A stretch of DNA of 64,000 nucleotides from Bacillus coahuilensis m4-4 (lineage in GTDB: Bacteria; Bacillota; Bacilli; Bacillales; Bacillaceae_K): the NCBI RefSeq assembly GCF_000171615.1, contig NZ_ABFU01000037.3, forward strand, positions 47,151 to 111,150, read 5' to 3'. Numbering within the stretch: position 1 is the first letter of the stretch; each line of letters starts with the position of its first letter. This document shows positions 40,139 through 50,225 of this stretch, in pieces. A program made the translations under genes and the position numbers. Below the pieces are notes generated by a model. The model saw only the letters and a list, made by a program, of their open reading frames with translations, was not told where the DNA came from and searched no databases.

Positions 40139-40820
40139 ATGTCATTCATTATCTACTTTTTGATTATCAGTATTATTCCAATCTGGGCCCAAATGAAAGT
40201 GAAAAGCACGTACAACAAATATTCAAAAGTGGCTACTTCAGCAGGAATGAGTGGCCGAGAGGTTGCAAGAAGAATTTTAGATGCGAATGGTCTTCAAGAC
40301 GTTAAAATTGTAGAAAGTCGTGGCATGTTAAGTGATCATTATAATCCTTTAACTAAAACCGTAGCTCTTTCTTCAAACAATTATCATGGACATTCTGTAG
40401 CAGGAGCTGCTGTTGCCGCACATGAAGTGGGTCATGCGATTCAAGATAAAGAAAGCTATGCTTTTCTTAGATTTAGACATTCTCTAGTACCTGTTGCAAA
40501 TATTAGCTCCAATGCATCATGGATTTTTATTATGATTGGTTTATTTGCACAAGCATCAGGTATGTTACTACTAGGTATTGCTTTGTTAGCTGCAGGGGTA
40601 CTTTTCCAACTAGTTACATTACCTGTAGAGTTTAACGCATCGTCTCGTGCTATGAATGAAATTGTTGGTTTAGGCTTGATTCGTAATGAAGAAGAACGGC
40701 ATGCAAAAAAAGTAATTAAATGCTGCAGCCATGACATATGTAGCTGCTGCTGCGGTCGCTGTAATCGAATTACTTCGTTTAGCCTTAATCTTCGTAGGTA
40801 TGCAGAATAGCGATGAGTAA
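40139..40820 (+). CDS. Zinc metallopeptidase, YugP type, one frameshift
   Basis: A membrane metallopeptidase with an N-terminal membrane segment, the zinc motif HEVGH in AAHEVGHAIQD, and two or three C-terminal helices. One extra A at about 40717-40724 breaks the frame; removing it gives AKKVLNAAAMTYVAAAAVAVIELLRLALIF and the stop at 40820, about 226 residues. TGGAGGACGAC precedes the ATG. B. subtilis yugP lies elsewhere, so this placement next to ypjB differs. The substrate is unknown. Confidence 0.87.
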
Positions 40821-40832
40821 ATGTGAAATGAT

Positions 40833-40868
40833 AAAGCCTCTCACAGATATCTGTGAGAGGCTTTTTAT
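40833..40868. terminator. Bidirectional terminator between metallopeptidase and ypjC
   Basis: AAAGCCTCTCACAGAT and ATCTGTGAGAGGCTTT form a 16-bp perfect palindrome, with T-tract on one side and A-tract on the other, between convergent genes. Confidence 0.92.
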
Positions 40869-41737
40869 TATATGTCTATAGGGTTTTTATGTTCATCTAA
40901 TGTAAATCCTTCTCCAAGAACATCATGAACAAATGTTACACTAACAAAAGCATGTGGATCAATATCGTTTATAATATTCTTAAGGCGAACAATTTCATTC
41001 TTTCCGACCACACAATAAAGAACTTCTTTGTTTTCTTTAGAAAAGTAACCTTGTCCTTTTAAAATGGTGACACCTCGGTCCATTAATTCTGTAACTTTTG
41101 CAGCAATTTCTTCATGATGCTCAGAAATAATCATTGCTCCACGTGCAGCATAAGCTCCTTCTTGCATAAAGTCTATGACTCTGGCTCCTACAAATACGGC
41201 AACTAGCGTATACATCGCTTCTTTAATATCCAGATAGGTTATAAATGATGCAGTAATGACAAATGCGTCAAACAAAAACATGGTTTTCCCCATACTCCAA
41301 CCGAGATATTTGTGAGCAAGTCTTGCGATGATATCTACGCCTCCAGTGGTTCCACCATACCTAAAGATGATCCCTAAACCTACACCAATAAATAGTCCCG
41401 CAAACAGAGCTGCTAAAAATAAATCACCCTCAAGGTTGATATCCGTGGGATAACGTTGAAAGATGTATAAGTAAACAGATACAGATACCGTTCCGATAAT
41501 GGTGTATAGAAATGCTTTTCTACCAAGCAGCTTCCAGCCGATAAGAAAAACAGGAATATTTAAAGCTAGATTTGAAATGGCAGGATCAAGACCTATAGTA
41601 TTAAGTAATAATAGCGTAATACCTGTAAATCCTCCTTCTGCTAAATCGTTTTTAATATTAAAATTGACAATTCCAAAACTAAAAATAGCAGATCCAATTA
41701 GTATATAGAGGACATTCTTCAGTTTTAAACCAAACAT
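40868..41737 (-). CDS. ypjC: YitT-family membrane protein YpjC
   Basis: A 289-residue protein with five membrane segments and a C-terminal cytoplasmic DUF2179 domain (EVLYCVVGKNEIVRLKNIINDIDPHAFVSV). RYGGTTGGVDIIA is the family's signature loop. The ATG at 41737 is preferred because AAAGGAGTACATCT precedes it. Its promoter lies at 41781-41809. The function is unknown. Confidence 0.9.
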   Translation of the reverse strand: MFGLKLKNVLYILIGSAIFSFGIVNFNIKNDLAEGGFTGITLLLLNTIGLDPAISNLALNIPVFLIGWKLLGRKAFLYTIIGTVSVSVYLYIFQRYPTDINLEGDLFLAALFAGLFIGVGLGIIFRYGGTTGGVDIIARLAHKYLGWSMGKTMFLFDAFVITASFITYLDIKEAMYTLVAVFVGARVIDFMQEGAYAARGAMIISEHHEEIAAKVTELMDRGVTILKGQGYFSKENKEVLYCVVGKNEIVRLKNIINDIDPHAFVSVTFVHDVLGEGFTLDEHKNPIDI

Positions 41738-41780
41738 AGATGTACTCCTTTCTTCTTTGTTCTTGATGGCAACAGAAACA

Positions 41781-41809
41781 TTATAATAAAACCAAGTGTA
41801 AACAGCAAT
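41781..41809 (-). promoter_or_regulatory. Promoter of ypjC
   Basis: Read on the minus strand, TTGCTG (41809-41804) and TATAAT (41786-41781) are 17 bases apart, 44 bases before the ypjC start. Confidence 0.6.
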
Positions 41810-41879
41810 CATAGAAAGGTGAAATCATTGTCAATTTCCCCTACATTCAGTAACATATAGAAGAACAGGAGTGATACCG

Positions 41880-42209
41880 ATGAACAAGACGATGCACGAA
41901 CTTCAAAAAGAAGTGGATGACTACATTTCTCAATTCAAAGAAGGATATTTTAGCCCACTCGCTATGATGGCTAGACTAACGGAAGAGTTAGGTGAACTCG
42001 CTAGAGAAATAAATCACTCATTTGGTGAGAAACCTAAGAAATCTAATGAAAAAGAAAATACCATAGAAGAAGAGCTTGGCGACGTACTATTTGTCATTAT
42101 TTGCTTAGCAAATTCATTAAACATAAGTTTAGAAGATGCTAATAATCGTGTTTTACATAAATTTAATACTAGAGATAAAGATCGCTGGACAAGGATAGAG
42201 GAGGAGTAA
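41880..42209 (+). CDS. ypjD: MazG-like nucleotide pyrophosphohydrolase YpjD
   Basis: A 109-residue helical MazG-family protein. The Mg-binding acidic helices are in [13 protein letters not shown] and [12 protein letters not shown], spaced as in the family. It probably hydrolyses non-canonical or excess nucleoside triphosphates. ACAGGAGTG precedes the ATG at 41880. It starts the operon that continues with dapB, mgsA, bshB1, bshA, cca and birA; dapB begins 2 bases after its stop. Confidence 0.9.
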   Translation: MNKTMHELQKEVDDYISQFKEGYFSPLAMMARLTEELGELAREINHSFGEKPKKSNEKENTIEEELGDVLFVIICLANSLNISLEDANNRVLHKFNTRDKDRWTRIEEE

Positions 42210-42211
42210 GG

Positions 42212-43012
42212 ATGAGTAAGATTAAAGTAGCAATTGCTGGGCCCAGAGGAAGAATGGGGCAAGAAGCAGTAAAAATGGTGCTTGAAACGGACCAGTTTGA
42301 ATTAGTAGGAGCTCTAGATCATCGACATGATGGAAAACTTTTGCAAGATATTTTGCCGGGAGTAAAAGATGAAATTCCAATATACGGAGATATCAAGAGT
42401 CTACTATCATCTTTAACAATAGATGTATTGGTAGATTTAACGACTCCAGCTGTAGGTTATCTTCATACAAAGGAAGCGATTATGCATGGTGTACGTCCTG
42501 TAGTTGGTACAACAGGTTTTACACAAGATCAATTAAGCGAACTAAGAGAATTAGCAGAAGAAAAGGGCATTGGTGTTATCATAGCTCCTAATTTCGCTAT
42601 TGGTGCTATTCTCATGATGAAATTTGCTCAAATGGCAAGTAAATACTTACCTGATGTCGAAATCATTGAGATGCATCATGACCAGAAGCTAGATGCACCA
42701 TCAGGCACGGCTATTAAAACGGCTGAAATGATTCAACAAGTAAGAGAGTCTAAACAACAAGGACATCCTGATGAAAAGGAAATAGTAACTGGTGCTCGTG
42801 GTGGTGACTTAGATGGGATTCATATACATAGCGTTAGGTTAAAAGGTTTAGTTGCTCATCAGCAAGTGATGCTTGGAGGAGAAGGCCAGCTATTAACTCT
42901 TAAACACGATTCCTTTAACAGAACTTCATTTATGTCTGGGGTTAAAATGTGTGTGGAAACGATTATGAATTTAGACACACTAGTATATGGGTTAGAAAAT
43001 TTAATCGATTAA
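42212..43012 (+). CDS. dapB: 4-hydroxy-tetrahydrodipicolinate reductase
   Basis: Lysine and diaminopimelate pathway, also needed for spore dipicolinate. The nucleotide motif [11 protein letters not shown] is at residues 9-19. IAPNFAIGA and the catalytic [15 protein letters not shown] block follow. It has 266 residues and is intact. AGGAGGAGTAAGG precedes the ATG. Confidence 0.96.
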   Translation: MSKIKVAIAGPRGRMGQEAVKMVLETDQFELVGALDHRHDGKLLQDILPGVKDEIPIYGDIKSLLSSLTIDVLVDLTTPAVGYLHTKEAIMHGVRPVVGTTGFTQDQLSELRELAEEKGIGVIIAPNFAIGAILMMKFAQMASKYLPDVEIIEMHHDQKLDAPSGTAIKTAEMIQQVRESKQQGHPDEKEIVTGARGGDLDGIHIHSVRLKGLVAHQQVMLGGEGQLLTLKHDSFNRTSFMSGVKMCVETIMNLDTLVYGLENLID

Positions 43013-43025
43013 GGAGGAATAAATA

Positions 43026-43422
43026 ATGAATATTGCATTGATTGCCCATGATGATAAAAAGGATGATATGATTCGCTTCACCATTGCTTACGGTAACATC
43101 TTAAAAGAACATTCTTTATTTGCTACAGGCACAACGGAAAAGGATTTCAGAGGCTACTGGATTAAATGTTCATCGGTATCAATCAGGTCCTTTAGGTGGA
43201 GATCAAGAGATTGGAGCAATGATAGCCAAAAATAATTTGGACCTTGTGATATTCTTACGTGATCCTTTAACAGCCCAACCTCATGAACCAGACGTAACAG
43301 CATTGATGAGGCTATGTGATGTTTATTCTGTTCCTTTAGCATCAAATATGGGAACAGCTGAAATTTTAATTAAAGGTCTCGAACGAGGCGACTTAAGTTG
43401 GAGAAGTGCAGTAAAGGAGTAA
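43026..43422 (+). CDS. mgsA: Methylglyoxal synthase, one frameshift
   Basis: Converts dihydroxyacetone phosphate to methylglyoxal. HSLFATGTT and the phosphate-binding [15 protein letters not shown], and [12 protein letters not shown], are clear. Frame changes at about 43135-43145; family comparison ([15 protein letters not shown]) suggests one G and one A missing in adjacent short runs. The corrected length is about 133 residues. AAGGAGGAAT precedes the ATG. In B. subtilis mgsA lies between dapB and bshB1, as here. Confidence 0.93.
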
Positions 43423-43426
43423 GAGC

Positions 43427-44128
43427 ATGACAGTAGATATATTAGCTTTTGGAGCTCACGCTGATGACGTTGAAATCGGCATGGCAGGAACCATTGCAAA
43501 GCTTTCCGGTAAAGGGAAAAAAGTCGTAATATGTGATATAACGAAAGCAGAATTGTCTTCAAACGGAACAGTGGAAACTAGACAAATTGAAGCTAAGAAT
43601 GCTGCGGATATATTAGGAGTGTATGAGAGGATTACGTTAGATTTACCTGATCGGGGAATTATGATTAATGATGAGTCTATAGGAAAGCTTGTTGAGGTAA
43701 TTCGGCGATATGAGCCTACGCTTGTATTTGCGCCATATCAAAAAGATCGACACCCAGACCACGGAAGGGTAGGAGACCTTGTTAAAGAAGCAGTATTCTC
43801 AGCTAAAATACATAAATATAAACCAGATCGTTTTCATGCGCACAACGTTCAAGCACTCTATTATTATTTTATTAATGGGTTTACCCAACCCAGCTTCGTT
43901 ATAGATATAGAACCGTTTATGAACACTAAATTAACAAGTTTAAAATGCTATACTAGTCAGTTCTATCAACGGGACGGAGTCAAAACACCCCTTACAGAAG
44001 GATATTTAGAAGGAATAGAAGCAAGAGAAAGGGTTATCGGTAAGATGGTGGGCAAAAAATTTGCAGAAGGATTCTTATCTGATACTCCTCTAGTATTAAA
44101 AGATGATTTGTTAGGAGATTTTAAATGA
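43427..44128 (+). CDS. bshB1: Bacillithiol biosynthesis deacetylase BshB1
   Basis: Deacetylates GlcNAc-malate to GlcN-malate. The zinc motif AHADDVEIG is at residues 10-18 and the partner HPDHGRVG near residue 107. It has 233 residues and is intact. AAAGGAGTAAGAGC precedes the ATG. Its stop overlaps the bshA start. Confidence 0.95.
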   Translation: MTVDILAFGAHADDVEIGMAGTIAKLSGKGKKVVICDITKAELSSNGTVETRQIEAKNAADILGVYERITLDLPDRGIMINDESIGKLVEVIRRYEPTLVFAPYQKDRHPDHGRVGDLVKEAVFSAKIHKYKPDRFHAHNVQALYYYFINGFTQPSFVIDIEPFMNTKLTSLKCYTSQFYQRDGVKTPLTEGYLEGIEARERVIGKMVGKKFAEGFLSDTPLVLKDDLLGDFK

Positions 44129-45285
44129 AATTGAAAATTGGTATAACATGCTATCCAACTGTAGGTGGATCTGGGGTTATTGCAACGGAGCTAGGGAAAT
44201 TATTAGCTGAAAAAGGTCATGAAATACATTTTATTACCTCGTCTGTTCCATTTAGATTGAACAAAATATATCCCAATATATATTTTCATGGAGTTGAAAT
44301 GAACGGGTATGCTGTTTTTCAATATCCACCTTATGACATTGCTCTTGCAAACAAGATGTCAGAAGTGATTAAAAGAGAGAAGCTAGACATTCTTCATGTT
44401 CATTATGCTATCCCACATGCAGTATGTGCTATATTAGCCAAGCAAATGTCCAAAACAAACGTGAAGATTATCACAACTCTTCATGGAACGGATATTACGG
44501 TGTTAGGACATGACGATTCATTAAAGGATAGTATTCGATTTGGAATTGAACAATCCGATTGTGTTACCGCAGTATCAAGTGCATTAGTTGATCAAACGAT
44601 TGAGTATATTGCACCAGATAAACAGATTGAAACGGTATATAACTTTATCGATGAACGTGTTTACAAAAAAATGGACTCCACTAAATTAAGAATAGATTTA
44701 GGTATAAAAGATGAAGAAGAAGTTCTGATTCATGTTTCTAATTTTCGTAAAGTAAAGAGAGTGCAAGATATCATTCATATCGTTGACCGTTTAAAAAATG
44801 AGATCAATTTGAAGCTTTTACTTGTGGGTGATGGACCAGAATATAGCTCTATATGTAAATTAGTAACAGAATTAGATTTAAGAAATCGTGTTCAGTTTTT
44901 AGGAAAACAGGATAATTTAGCAGAGCTCTACTCATTGAGTGATCTATTAGTTCTCCCTTCTGAGAAAGAGAGTTTTGGACTAGTTGCTCTTGAAGCAATG
45001 GCGTGTGGAATTCCTTGTATTGGTACAAATGTTGGAGGAATTCCAGAAGTGATTGAAGACGGCGTCAGTGGATATATTACATCTTTAGGGGATATTGAAG
45101 GAATGAGTGATCGTGTTAGGACTCTACTAGAAAACAAAGAGCTCTATCACCAATTTTCCCTTGCAGGAGTAAAGCTTGCAGAAACAAAGTTTCATTCCCG
45201 AAAAATAGTAGAGCAGTATGAAAAGTTATATCATACCATGCTTGAAAGTGAGTCGGTTACGCATGACACTTCCACGATTATTTAA
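44125..45285 (+). CDS. bshA: Bacillithiol biosynthesis glycosyltransferase BshA
   Basis: Transfers GlcNAc from UDP-GlcNAc to L-malate, the first step to bacillithiol. GT-B fold, GT4 family: [17 protein letters not shown] at the N-terminus, [20 protein letters not shown], and the nucleotide-sugar motif [14 protein letters not shown] with the E-x7-E pattern. It has 386 residues and is intact. It overlaps bshB1 by 4 bases and cca by 23. Confidence 0.96.
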   Translation: MKLKIGITCYPTVGGSGVIATELGKLLAEKGHEIHFITSSVPFRLNKIYPNIYFHGVEMNGYAVFQYPPYDIALANKMSEVIKREKLDILHVHYAIPHAVCAILAKQMSKTNVKIITTLHGTDITVLGHDDSLKDSIRFGIEQSDCVTAVSSALVDQTIEYIAPDKQIETVYNFIDERVYKKMDSTKLRIDLGIKDEEEVLIHVSNFRKVKRVQDIIHIVDRLKNEINLKLLLVGDGPEYSSICKLVTELDLRNRVQFLGKQDNLAELYSLSDLLVLPSEKESFGLVALEAMACGIPCIGTNVGGIPEVIEDGVSGYITSLGDIEGMSDRVRTLLENKELYHQFSLAGVKLAETKFHSRKIVEQYEKLYHTMLESESVTHDTSTII

Positions 45286-46473
45286 TAAAGCCTTACCTGT
45301 CTTAAATGAGATTGAAAAGTGTGGTTTTGAAGCGGTTTTGTAGGAGGTTCCGTTCGGGACTTCTTATTAGGCCGTCCTATCAACGATGTAGATATTGCTA
45401 CTTCAGCTTTTCCACATGAAGTAAAAGAATTGTTTCCTCATACCGTAGATTTAGGGATTGAACATGGAACTGTACTTGTTTTATATAACGGGGAACCTTA
45501 TGAAATCACTACGTATCGTTCGGAAGAAGGGTATAATGATTACAGACACCCTAAAGAGGTCCGATTTATTCGTTCATTGGAACAGGACTTAATGAGACGA
45601 GATTTTACGATGAATGCTATTGCAATGAATAGAGAAGGTAGGTTGTTCGATCCATTTGATGGTGAGAAAGACATCACTCGAGAAATGATTAGAACCGTAG
45701 GAAATCCTTCTGAACGGCTAACGGAAGATGCCCTTCGTATTATGCGAGCAGTTAGGTTTCAGAGTCAATTAGGATTTAAATTAGAGCAGCAAACAGAACG
45801 TGCATTAAAAGAGTTTAGTCACCTATTACCTCATGTTAGCATTGAAAGACTGCTTGTAGAATTTGATAAGCTCCTTGCAGGACCTTTTATAAGTATTGCC
45901 ATCAATACGCTTATAGAGCAATCTATTTATCAGCATCTATTTGATTTAGAGGATCAGAAAAGTGAGCTTGAAAAATTTAAGAACTACGTATCCTCTTCTT
46001 CAGAATTGACCTTTGATGAACGCTGGTTACTGTTTATTAAGCTTATAAATAAAGAAGATATTCACGTATTTTTAACATCACTTCGACTTCCAAATAATAG
46101 AATAAAACAGCTGATAAAGGATCTTCACTTCTTAGATTACAGCTTACAAATGAAGCTGACTCCATATGACTATTACCAAATGGGGAAAGAGAGAATGCTA
46201 CGAGTAGAAAAAGTAAGGTCTGTTTTAACACAGAGCACTGTAAATATAGCTGAAATTATAGAAGTATATGATTCCTTACCGATAAAAGAGCGTGCTGAAT
46301 TATGTCTGAACGGAAATGATTTAATGAACTGGACAGGGAGACAGCCAGGGCCATGGTTGAAAGGTATGATTGAAGAGATAGAGGAAGAGATTGCACATAG
46401 AAATCTAGTCAATCAAAAGGAAATGGTAAAGGAGTGGGTCACTAGATGGAATCCACCATCAAATCCACGTTAG
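45263..46473 (+). CDS. cca: CCA-adding tRNA nucleotidyltransferase, one frameshift
   Basis: Class II nucleotidyltransferase that adds or repairs the CCA end of tRNA. The active-site motif [19 protein letters not shown], the [10 protein letters not shown] motif and the [21 protein letters not shown] block ([17 protein letters not shown]) are present. One T is missing at about 45340 (restores [11 protein letters not shown]). The ATG at 45263 lies within the end of bshA; the corrected length is about 404 residues. The 3' end overlaps birA by 28 bases. Confidence 0.94.
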
Positions 46474-47425
46474 TTCAAAGCCTAGGCGAATCAAATGGTG
46501 AATTTGTATCAGGCCAGAGGATAGCAGAAATCATGGGCTGCTCCCGAACGGCTGTATGGAAACATATAGAAGAGTTGAGACAAGAAGGTTACGTCGTTGA
46601 AGCAGTGAGAAAAAAGGGTATAGAATAATGTCTAGTCCTGATACAGTAAGCGCTATTGAAATCCAAAATGGTCTAAAAACAAAAAAGTTGGGCCAACATA
46701 TTATTCATTACGATACAATCGATTCTACTCAAAAAATAGCGCATCAACTAGTACAAGAAGGAGCCCCTGAGGGTACGATGGTTATATCAGAAGAGCAAAC
46801 GATTGGAAGAGGAAGATTAACCAGAAATTGGTATTCTCCTAAGTATACAGGAATATGGATGAGTATTATATTACGTCCAAATCTTCCCCCTGTAAAAGCA
46901 CCTCAGTTCACTCTCATTACGGCCGTAGCAGTTGCAAAAGCTATAACAGAAGTAACTGGACTTGAAGCAGAAATTAAATGGCCCAACGATATCTTAATTC
47001 AAGGTAGAAAAGTAACCGGTATTCTAACAGAACTGGTTGCTGAATCAGACCGAATTAATGCTATTATTATTGGGATAGGCATGAATGTAAATCAAACTGT
47101 TGAAGATTTTCCTGAAGAATTAAAAACAGTAGCGACCTCTCTTTTAATTGAGGGAAATGAACCAAGCAAACGTTCCGAATTGGTGAAAGAAATTCTTATT
47201 GGGTTAGAAAAGTACTATGCATTATATATTACGGAAGGCTTTTATCCCATTAAGTTGCTATGGGAAAGCTATGCGATTTCAATTGGTAAGCAAGTTATTG
47301 CTAGAACGTTTAATGAAACAATTGAAGGGACAGCTCTCGGGATTACAGATGATGGAGTGTTAAGACTTCAGGATAAGAATAACAGGATTCATAAAATTTA
47401 TTCCGCTGATATCGAAATGAAATAA
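46446..47425 (+). CDS. birA: Biotin operon repressor / biotin-protein ligase, one frameshift
   Basis: Bifunctional BirA: an N-terminal winged helix (GQRIAEIMGCSRTAVWKHIEELRQEGY, residues about 18-44) and a biotin ligase domain with EEQTIGRGRLTRNW (biotin-adenylate loop GRGR) and KWPNDILI. One A is missing at about 46612-46617 (restores VRKKGYRIMSSPDTV). The corrected length is about 327 residues. GGAGTGGG precedes the ATG. Confidence 0.95.
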
Positions 47426-47462
47426 ACTCTTTAAAAATTGGCTTTTTTAAAGAGTTTTGTTA
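47424..47462 (+). terminator. Intrinsic terminator after birA
   Basis: AAACTCTTTAAAA and TTTTTAAAGAGTTT form a long stem followed by TGTT. It ends the ypjD-birA operon. Confidence 0.82.
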
Positions 47463-47601
47463 TGGTTTGCTCATTCTCATCTATTGTTTATTGCAAAATA
47501 TCGAAGACTCCTCCCATTCACTCTGCAAGGAGGAAAGGCTCTTTTATTGAAAGAGCTTATGAAATAGTAACGCAAATATTTACTTCACTAGTGAGTCGAT
47601 C

Positions 47602-47632
47602 TTTACACAATATTTATAATGTCTGTTATAAT
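47602..47632 (+). promoter_or_regulatory. Probable promoter of the panB leader
   Basis: TTTACA (47602-47607) and TATAAT (47627-47632) are 19 bases apart; TTACAC would give 18. It lies directly upstream of the structured leader and of panBCD. Confidence 0.45.
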
Positions 47633-47638
47633 GCAGGT

Positions 47639-47780
47639 GGGCAGTATCCTATGAACTGCACCTTGTATTCTTATAAATTTTGTATATTCTGCCTTGATCC
47701 ATACTATGGACTGGGACAGAGGGTCGAAGCCATGCGTATGATTGAGCAGTCCTTCTGTCTAAAGAAGGACTGTTTTTTTG
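47639..47780 (+). ncRNA. Structured leader RNA or small RNA upstream of panB
   Basis: The region holds a first hairpin (GCAGT 47641-47645 with ACTGC 47655-47659, extended by GGTG with CACC), a second (CATACtATGG 47700-47709 with CCATgcGTATG 47730-47740) and then a perfect terminator stem. No convincing gene covers it; a 115-codon frame crosses it but lacks a ribosome-binding site and family resemblance. Bacillus panB operons are known to carry a pan motif RNA in the leader; whether these hairpins fit that consensus has to be tested. Confidence 0.5.
47747..47779 (+). terminator. Intrinsic terminator in the panB leader
   Basis: CAGTCCTTCT and AGAAGGACTG (47747-47756 with 47763-47772) form a perfect 10-bp stem followed by T7, 41 bases before the panB start. 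It can either end a separate small RNA or serve as an attenuator. Confidence 0.92.
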
Positions 47781-47819
47781 TGTAGTGTTTCGTCTCCTCT
47801 TATCAAAGGAGGAAAAAGA

Positions 47820-48659
47820 ATGAAACAAACGGTTGATTTTGTCAACATGAAGAAAAACAATGAAAAAATTACTATGGTGACGGCTTATGATTATCCATCA
47901 GCTAAGCTTGTAGAACAGGCGAATATGGATATCATTTTAGTCGGTGATTCATTAGGAATGGTTGTTCTAGGGTATGAGTCTACTGTAGCTGTAACAGTAG
48001 ATGATATGATTCACCATTCAAAAGCAGTAAGGAGAGGTGCGCCAAATACATTCATCGTGACAGATATGCCATTTATGAGTTATCACTTAACGCGAGAAAA
48101 AACACTATCAACAGCAGCTAAAATCATTCAAGAATCTGGTGCAAATGCAGTGAAAGTAGAAGGAGCTGACGAGGTTCTTCCAATGATTAAAGCCTTAACA
48201 TCTGCAGGTGTACCCGTCATCGCTCATCTTGGACTTACTCCACAATCCGTAGGAGTTCTTGGTGGATACAAGGTTCAAGGAAAGTCAGCAGCATCGGCGA
48301 GAAAGTTAATGGAAGATGCTAAAAAATGCCAAGAGGCAGGAGCATTTGCTCTTGTATTAGAATGTATTCCTTCACAGTTGGCTGTTGAAGTAACGAAAGC
48401 TATTTCGATTCCAACAATTGGTATAGGTGCAGGTTGTGAAGTTGATGGTCAAGTACTTGTGTATCATGATATGATAACGTACGGTGTTGATAGGGTACCT
48501 AAATTTGTAAAACAGTATGCTACTATAAACGAAACCATCGTTTCTAGTTTAAAATCCTATGGGGATGAAGTGAAATCAGGACAATTTCCAACTAAACAAC
48601 ACTCATTTACGATGCCTGAAGAAGAATTAAATGCTTTATATGGAGGAGTCTCCTCATGA
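47820..48659 (+). CDS. panB: 3-methyl-2-oxobutanoate hydroxymethyltransferase
   Basis: First committed step of pantothenate synthesis, adding a hydroxymethyl group from methylene-THF to ketoisovalerate. [19 protein letters not shown] and the Mg-binding [12 protein letters not shown] are clear, with HLGLTPQSV further on. It has 279 residues. The ATG at 47820 has AAAGGAGGAAAAAG upstream. Its stop overlaps the panC start (ATGA). Confidence 0.96.
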   Translation: MKQTVDFVNMKKNNEKITMVTAYDYPSAKLVEQANMDIILVGDSLGMVVLGYESTVAVTVDDMIHHSKAVRRGAPNTFIVTDMPFMSYHLTREKTLSTAAKIIQESGANAVKVEGADEVLPMIKALTSAGVPVIAHLGLTPQSVGVLGGYKVQGKSAASARKLMEDAKKCQEAGAFALVLECIPSQLAVEVTKAISIPTIGIGAGCEVDGQVLVYHDMITYGVDRVPKFVKQYATINETIVSSLKSYGDEVKSGQFPTKQHSFTMPEEELNALYGGVSS

Positions 48660-49507
48660 TCATCGCAAGGACGATTCAAGAATTACAAGCTTCTCTTCAA
48701 GAGTTTGAGAAAGAAGGGAAAGACATTGGATTTGTTCCGACAATGGGCTTCCTCCATGAAGGACATATGGAGCTTGTTAAAGAATCTAAAATAAAGACTG
48801 ATAAAACGGTTATGAGTATTTTTGTCAACCCTCTACAATTTGGTCCAAATGAGGATTTCGACCGTTATCCTAGAGATGAAGAAAAAGATATTCAATTGGC
48901 TAGAAATGAAGGGGTAGACCTTCTATTTCTCCCAACTGTCGAAGAAATGTATCCAAACGGGAACTTGACTATTAATATGGTCGTTACGAAACGCACGGAT
49001 GTGTTATGTGGGAAGTCAAGACCTGGACATTTTGATGGTGTTGCTACGGTTGTCTCAAAGCTTTTTCAACTAATTCGCCCTCAATTGGCGTTTTTTGGAC
49101 TGAAAGATGCTCAACAAGTTGCAGTGATTCATGCTTTAGTCGAGGATTACCACTTTCCGATTGAAATCGTTCCTGTTCCTACTGTTAGAGAACATGATGG
49201 TTTAGCAAAAAGTTCCCGGAACGTTTATTTATCCGATCAAGAGCGACTAGAAGCGCCATACTTGTATAAAGCACTACAAAAGGGAAGAGAAGCTATATTA
49301 AAAGGTGATTCTATCTCAGGTATAAGAGACTATTTAACAGCGTATATAGAAAATCACACATCAGGTGAAGTAGATTACCTAGAAATCTATTCATATCCTG
49401 ATTTAGAAATGGTGATAGAAGACCAACAGCCTGTTATTATTGCGGTTGCGGTGAAATTTAGTCAAGCAAGATTAATTGATAATATTATTATTACTCAGAA
49501 GTCATAA
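48656..49507 (+). CDS. panC: Pantothenate synthetase
   Basis: ATP-dependent ligation of pantoate to beta-alanine. The HIGH-like motif is in [13 protein letters not shown] (residues 29-41), with [11 protein letters not shown], the [14 protein letters not shown] block, and the KMSKS-like SSRNVYLS. It has 283 residues and is intact. Confidence 0.96.
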   Translation: MIIARTIQELQASLQEFEKEGKDIGFVPTMGFLHEGHMELVKESKIKTDKTVMSIFVNPLQFGPNEDFDRYPRDEEKDIQLARNEGVDLLFLPTVEEMYPNGNLTINMVVTKRTDVLCGKSRPGHFDGVATVVSKLFQLIRPQLAFFGLKDAQQVAVIHALVEDYHFPIEIVPVPTVREHDGLAKSSRNVYLSDQERLEAPYLYKALQKGREAILKGDSISGIRDYLTAYIENHTSGEVDYLEIYSYPDLEMVIEDQQPVIIAVAVKFSQARLIDNIIITQKS

Positions 49508-49519
49508 GGAGGAAACATC

Positions 49520-49907
49520 ATGTTTAGAACAATGATGAACGGTAAGATTCACCGTGCGACAGTAACGGAGGCTAATCTTAATTATGTAGGTAGTATTACA
49601 ATTGATGAAGATATATTAGATGCTGTCGGGATGCTACCTAATGAGAAAGTGCAAATTGTAAACAATCATAATGGAGCAAGATTAGAAACGTATACGATTC
49701 CGGGTGAAAGAGGAAGTGGGGTCATATGTTTAAATGGTGCAGCAGCAAGATTAGTACAACCAGGTGATACAGTAATTATCATTTCTTATGTTATGTTATC
49801 TGATGAAGAAGCAAAGAATCATCAACCTAAAGTTGCCATCATGAATGAGAAAAATCAAATTAAAAGAAATGATCCATGCAGAACCACCTCATACGGTTTT
49901 AGTATAA
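49520..49907 (+). CDS. panD: Aspartate 1-decarboxylase, one frameshift
   Basis: Pyruvoyl enzyme that makes beta-alanine. The self-cleavage site G24-S25 is in NYVGSITID, and the N-terminus [19 protein letters not shown] is typical. One extra A at about 49862-49865 breaks the frame; without it the C-terminus reads [16 protein letters not shown] and stops at 49907, about 128 residues. In the uncorrected frame an unrelated tail runs to 49978 through the terminator. AAGGAGGAAAC precedes the ATG. Confidence 0.95.
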
Positions 49908-49911
49908 GTAG

Positions 49912-49951
49912 AAAAAAAGGAAGCCCTATTCTAAAAGGTGCTTCCTTTTTT
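49912..49951 (+). terminator. Intrinsic terminator of panBCD
   Basis: AAAAAAAGGAAGC (49912-49924) and GCTTCCTTTTTT (49940-49951) form the stem, ending in T6. Confidence 0.82.
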
Positions 49952-49954
49952 CTT

Positions 49955-50121
49955 GGCTCTGTTAAACACCGCTGTTAATTTCCCAAAATGACTTAACTTT
50001 CCACTGGGCATTGCCACCGACTGCTCAGAAAATGTTGTGCATTTCCTGACGAGTCTTCGCCATTTTGCTCCAATCAACAGCTGAAATTCAACAAAAATCA
50101 ACATTCCTCTTTAACAGAGCC
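49955..50121. repeat. Bacillaceae dispersed palindromic repeat, copy 2
   Basis: Perfect 12-base terminal inverted repeats, GGCTCTGTTAAA (49955-49966) and TTTAACAGAGCC (50110-50121), bound a 167-base non-coding element. Inner sequence read from the right (AGAGGAATGTTGATTTTTG, then TTCAGCTGTTGATTGGAGC) is the well-known end of a repeat family in Bacillus genomes. The right end in reverse aligns with copy 1 at 2821. It fills most of the panD-dinG gap. Confidence 0.82.
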
Positions 50122-50225
50122 TTTCTATTTAATCTAAGTGAATATTATTGTATGCAGTAAAAATGGGGGATAATATGGTACACTAACTATCATATATATT
50201 AGTTTGATTTAAAGGTTGTGACAGT

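Noticed and set aside
47438..47785. 115-codon plus-strand frame between birA and panB
   Set aside because: It crosses the birA terminator, the promoter-like boxes and the perfect terminator at 47747-47779, has no ribosome-binding site and resembles no protein.
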